DNA from: Methanomassiliicoccales archaeon
GTDB taxonomy: Archaea > Thermoplasmatota > Thermoplasmata > Methanomassiliicoccales > Methanomethylophilaceae
Assembly (NCBI GenBank): GCA_900767505.1
Contig: CAAFZG010000131.1
Span: forward strand, 1-14,422
DNA: 14,422 nt
Reading direction: 5' to 3'
Positions 13,025 through 14,422 of the stretch are shown in pieces; within the stretch, counting starts at the first letter, position 1; each line of letters starts with the position of its first letter. Position numbers and translations under genes: made by a program. Below the pieces are notes generated by a model. That model had not been told where the DNA came from and did no database searches. It was given only the letters and a program-made list of their open reading frames with translations.

Positions 13025-14376
13025 TGTGCATCACCTATGTACTTGTCATGGAGTATCTTCACCACGTCGATGACCTTGTTCATCGGGACGACGAAGTTCA
13101 GGGAGACGTCGGATGCTCCCTCGGAGATCATCTCCACGTTGGCCTCGGCATCCTTCACGGCGGAGAATATGTCGCCGGAGACCCCGCACTTGTCCAGCAG
13201 GTTGTCGCCGACGGCGCATATGAGCGCGACGTTGTTTTTCACGTCGATCCTCTCGATGTCGCCTCCGCTGAGGCCGTTGAGCTGCTTGAGCGTTATCTTC
13301 ACATCGTTGTTGTGGACGAGGAACGCCACTGTGGACAGGGAGGTGGAGATCGAATAGATTATGACGTTGATCTCTGCGATCTTCTCGATGATCCTGGCGA
13401 CCATGGCGGGCCTGTAGGCTATCTCGGCGGAGCTGATCGTGATGATGGACAGATCGGTCTTCGCGGCCACGGACCTGAGGAGTTCGTTCTTGGACTTCCT
13501 GAGGTGGTGGATCAGCGTTCCGGGCTCTTCCGGCTTGAAGGAGTTCTTGACCCTCAGCGGGATGTGCTTGAGCCTGACGGGCTCGATGGTCCTGGGATGC
13601 AGGACCTTGGCTCCGAAGTATGCGAGCTCCGCCGCCTCTCCGAAGTTCATCTCGTCGATCTTCACGGCGTTCGGGATGATCCTGGGGTCCGCGGACATGA
13701 ATCCGTCCACATCGGTCCAGATCTCCAGCATGTCGGCGTCGATGGCATTGGCGACGACGGCCGCGGAGTAATCGGAACCTCCCCTGCCGAATGTGAGGGG
13801 CCTTCCCTGGCTGTCGATGCCGTAGAATCCCGTGACTATGGGGATTATGCCCATGGAGAGCAGGGGCTTGACCTTCATGGTCATGCCGGATGCGGTCTTC
13901 AGCAGGTCGGCGGAGCCGCTCATGGGCTGTCCGGCCGCCACGATGCCCGCATCCTCGGATGTCAGGGCCACGGACTTGTAGCCCTTGGACTTCAGGACGC
14001 AGGAGAGGATCAGCGAGGAGAACCTCTCTCCCTGGGACACGACGGCGTCGTCGTAGAACGGGCTGTCCCTGTCCGCGCTGATGGCGGACCTGAGGCCGTT
14101 CATCCTGTTCTCGAACTCCTTGCGGAACTCCTCCAGGAACTCCCCTTCGAGGAGCTGCTCCGCAGTGGCCATGTGCTTGTTGGCGAACTGCTCCAGTACC
14201 GTTTCGATGTCGGCCTGCGGATTGTCGACGACGTTCACCAGGTAGTTGGTGATCCCGGACATCGCCGAAACGACGACTACCTTCTCGCCTTCCTTGTTGG
14301 CGATGATGTTCGATACCCTGTTCAGAGCCTCGGCGGATCCAACGCTGGTACCGCCGAACTTCATTACCGTGATCAT
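13021..14376 (-). CDS. lysC: Aspartate kinase
   Basis: Aspartate kinase phosphorylates L-aspartate with ATP, the committed step toward lysine, threonine and methionine. The 451-residue monofunctional enzyme has KFGGTSVG (6-13), SQGERFS (114-120), GRGGSD (197-202) and TDVDG (221-225) in the kinase domain. Two ACT domains follow, at about 308-365 and 383-447, which normally bind feedback inhibitors; which amino acid is sensed cannot be read from sequence. No homoserine dehydrogenase domain is fused. The ATG at 14376 has AGAGGTG about 9 nt upstream. It sits 13 nt behind a TAG that may end another operon gene. Its product needs a semialdehyde dehydrogenase that is not in this window. Confidence 0.96.
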   Translation of the reverse strand: MITVMKFGGTSVGSAEALNRVSNIIANKEGEKVVVVSAMSGITNYLVNVVDNPQADIETVLEQFANKHMATAEQLLEGEFLEEFRKEFENRMNGLRSAISADRDSPFYDDAVVSQGERFSSLILSCVLKSKGYKSVALTSEDAGIVAAGQPMSGSADLLKTASGMTMKVKPLLSMGIIPIVTGFYGIDSQGRPLTFGRGGSDYSAAVVANAIDADMLEIWTDVDGFMSADPRIIPNAVKIDEMNFGEAAELAYFGAKVLHPRTIEPVRLKHIPLRVKNSFKPEEPGTLIHHLRKSKNELLRSVAAKTDLSIITISSAEIAYRPAMVARIIEKIAEINVIIYSISTSLSTVAFLVHNNDVKITLKQLNGLSGGDIERIDVKNNVALICAVGDNLLDKCGVSGDIFSAVKDAEANVEMISEGASDVSLNFVVPMNKVIDVVKILHDKYIGDAQ

Positions 14377-14389
14377 TGTCTGAGCACCT

Positions 14390-14422
14390 CTAGATGATAT
14401 GCGCCCCGCTCATGCGGACGGC
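14390..14422 (-). CDS. Possible C-terminal tail of an upstream operon gene
   Basis: One minus-strand frame from the right edge reads AVRMSGAHII and then TAG (14392-14390). It is 13 nt before lysC and in the right orientation to be an operon neighbour; dapA or dapB would be natural candidates, but ten residues do not identify it. If real, it is the only gene here to end in TAG. Another frame or plain leader sequence is equally possible. Confidence 0.3.
   Translation of the reverse strand, partial: AVRMSGAHII

Noticed and set aside
11769..13034. The dapF frame stays open upstream through all of lysA, suggesting a 697-residue fusion
   Set aside because: The upstream part is Arg/Gly/His-rich and off-frame to lysA. 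The conserved DapF start at 11768 has the normal N-terminus and a TGATG overlap.
13024..14397. A 457-codon plus-strand open frame opposite lysC
   Set aside because: It lies exactly over a well-conserved aspartate kinase, shows the same skewed composition and no family motif.
14376..14422. Read-through of the TAG at 14390 as pyrrolysine
   Set aside because: The frame after the TAG runs off-frame through lysC and encodes no recognisable protein, so a plain stop or non-coding sequence is simpler.
1..14422. CRISPR arrays, insertion sequences, integrase or attachment sites next to tRNA-Leu
   Set aside because: No regularly spaced repeats, no transposase or integrase motifs and no duplicated tRNA 3' end were seen. 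Gene density and codon style look uniform.

Overview
The window reads as a euryarchaeal chromosome segment, most likely from Methanomassiliicoccales or a close Thermoplasmata relative (inference, about 70% sure). The archaeal assignment rests on RadA recombinase, a geranylgeranylglyceryl-phosphate synthase for ether lipids, an archaeal THUMP-type tRNA guanine-10 methyltransferase, and archaeal TATA boxes placed about 25-40 nt before starts, often predicting near-leaderless mRNAs. The DNA is visibly GC-rich. Every CDS whose stop lies in the window and whose identity is secure ends in TGA; none uses TAA or TAG. TAG avoidance is known in pyrrolysine-using Methanomassiliicoccales, which supports the guess but does not prove it.

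Layout. 1-884 (minus) is the start of a tandem ACT-domain regulator running off the left edge. 948-1659 (minus) holds a small helical protein and a zinc-ribbon protein in tight tandem. A tRNA-Leu(UAA) follows at 1716-1798 (plus), sharing a TATA-like box with the zinc-ribbon gene. 1853-2122 (plus) is a two-helix membrane protein of DUF5654 type, and 2197-3366 (minus) is a membrane protein with a cytoplasmic Schlafen-type AlbA_2 domain. 3480-5937 (plus) is a compact three-gene unit: a basic small protein, a PPC/DUF296 protein and an ABC-class P-loop ATPase (COG3044 type). It converges, with only 4 nt between, on a two-gene minus-strand unit: GGGP synthase followed by a cysteine-rich zinc protein. 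A 200-nt promoter region with several hairpins leads to a 111-aa unknown gene (7252-7587, plus), whose 3' end overlaps the convergent tRNA methyltransferase. That methyltransferase lies directly behind radA on the minus strand.

9771-14422 (minus) is a lysine biosynthesis operon, transcribed in the order lysC, lysA, dapF, dapL with 1-4 nt overlaps or a 6-nt gap. It gives aspartate phosphorylation, then the diaminopimelate aminotransferase shortcut (DapL), epimerisation (DapF) and decarboxylation (LysA). The dihydrodipicolinate steps and the semialdehyde dehydrogenase are not in view. The tail of another operon gene may be present at the right edge. A GC-rich hairpin with a pyrimidine tract ends the operon.

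No mobile element, CRISPR array, phage gene or obvious defence island was seen. The least ordinary items are the membrane-anchored AlbA_2 protein, the ABC-class ATPase with an eroded signature motif in a three-gene unit, the Gly-to-Cys change in the RadA Walker A motif, and a perfect GC hairpin sitting on the likely start codon of the tRNA methyltransferase.
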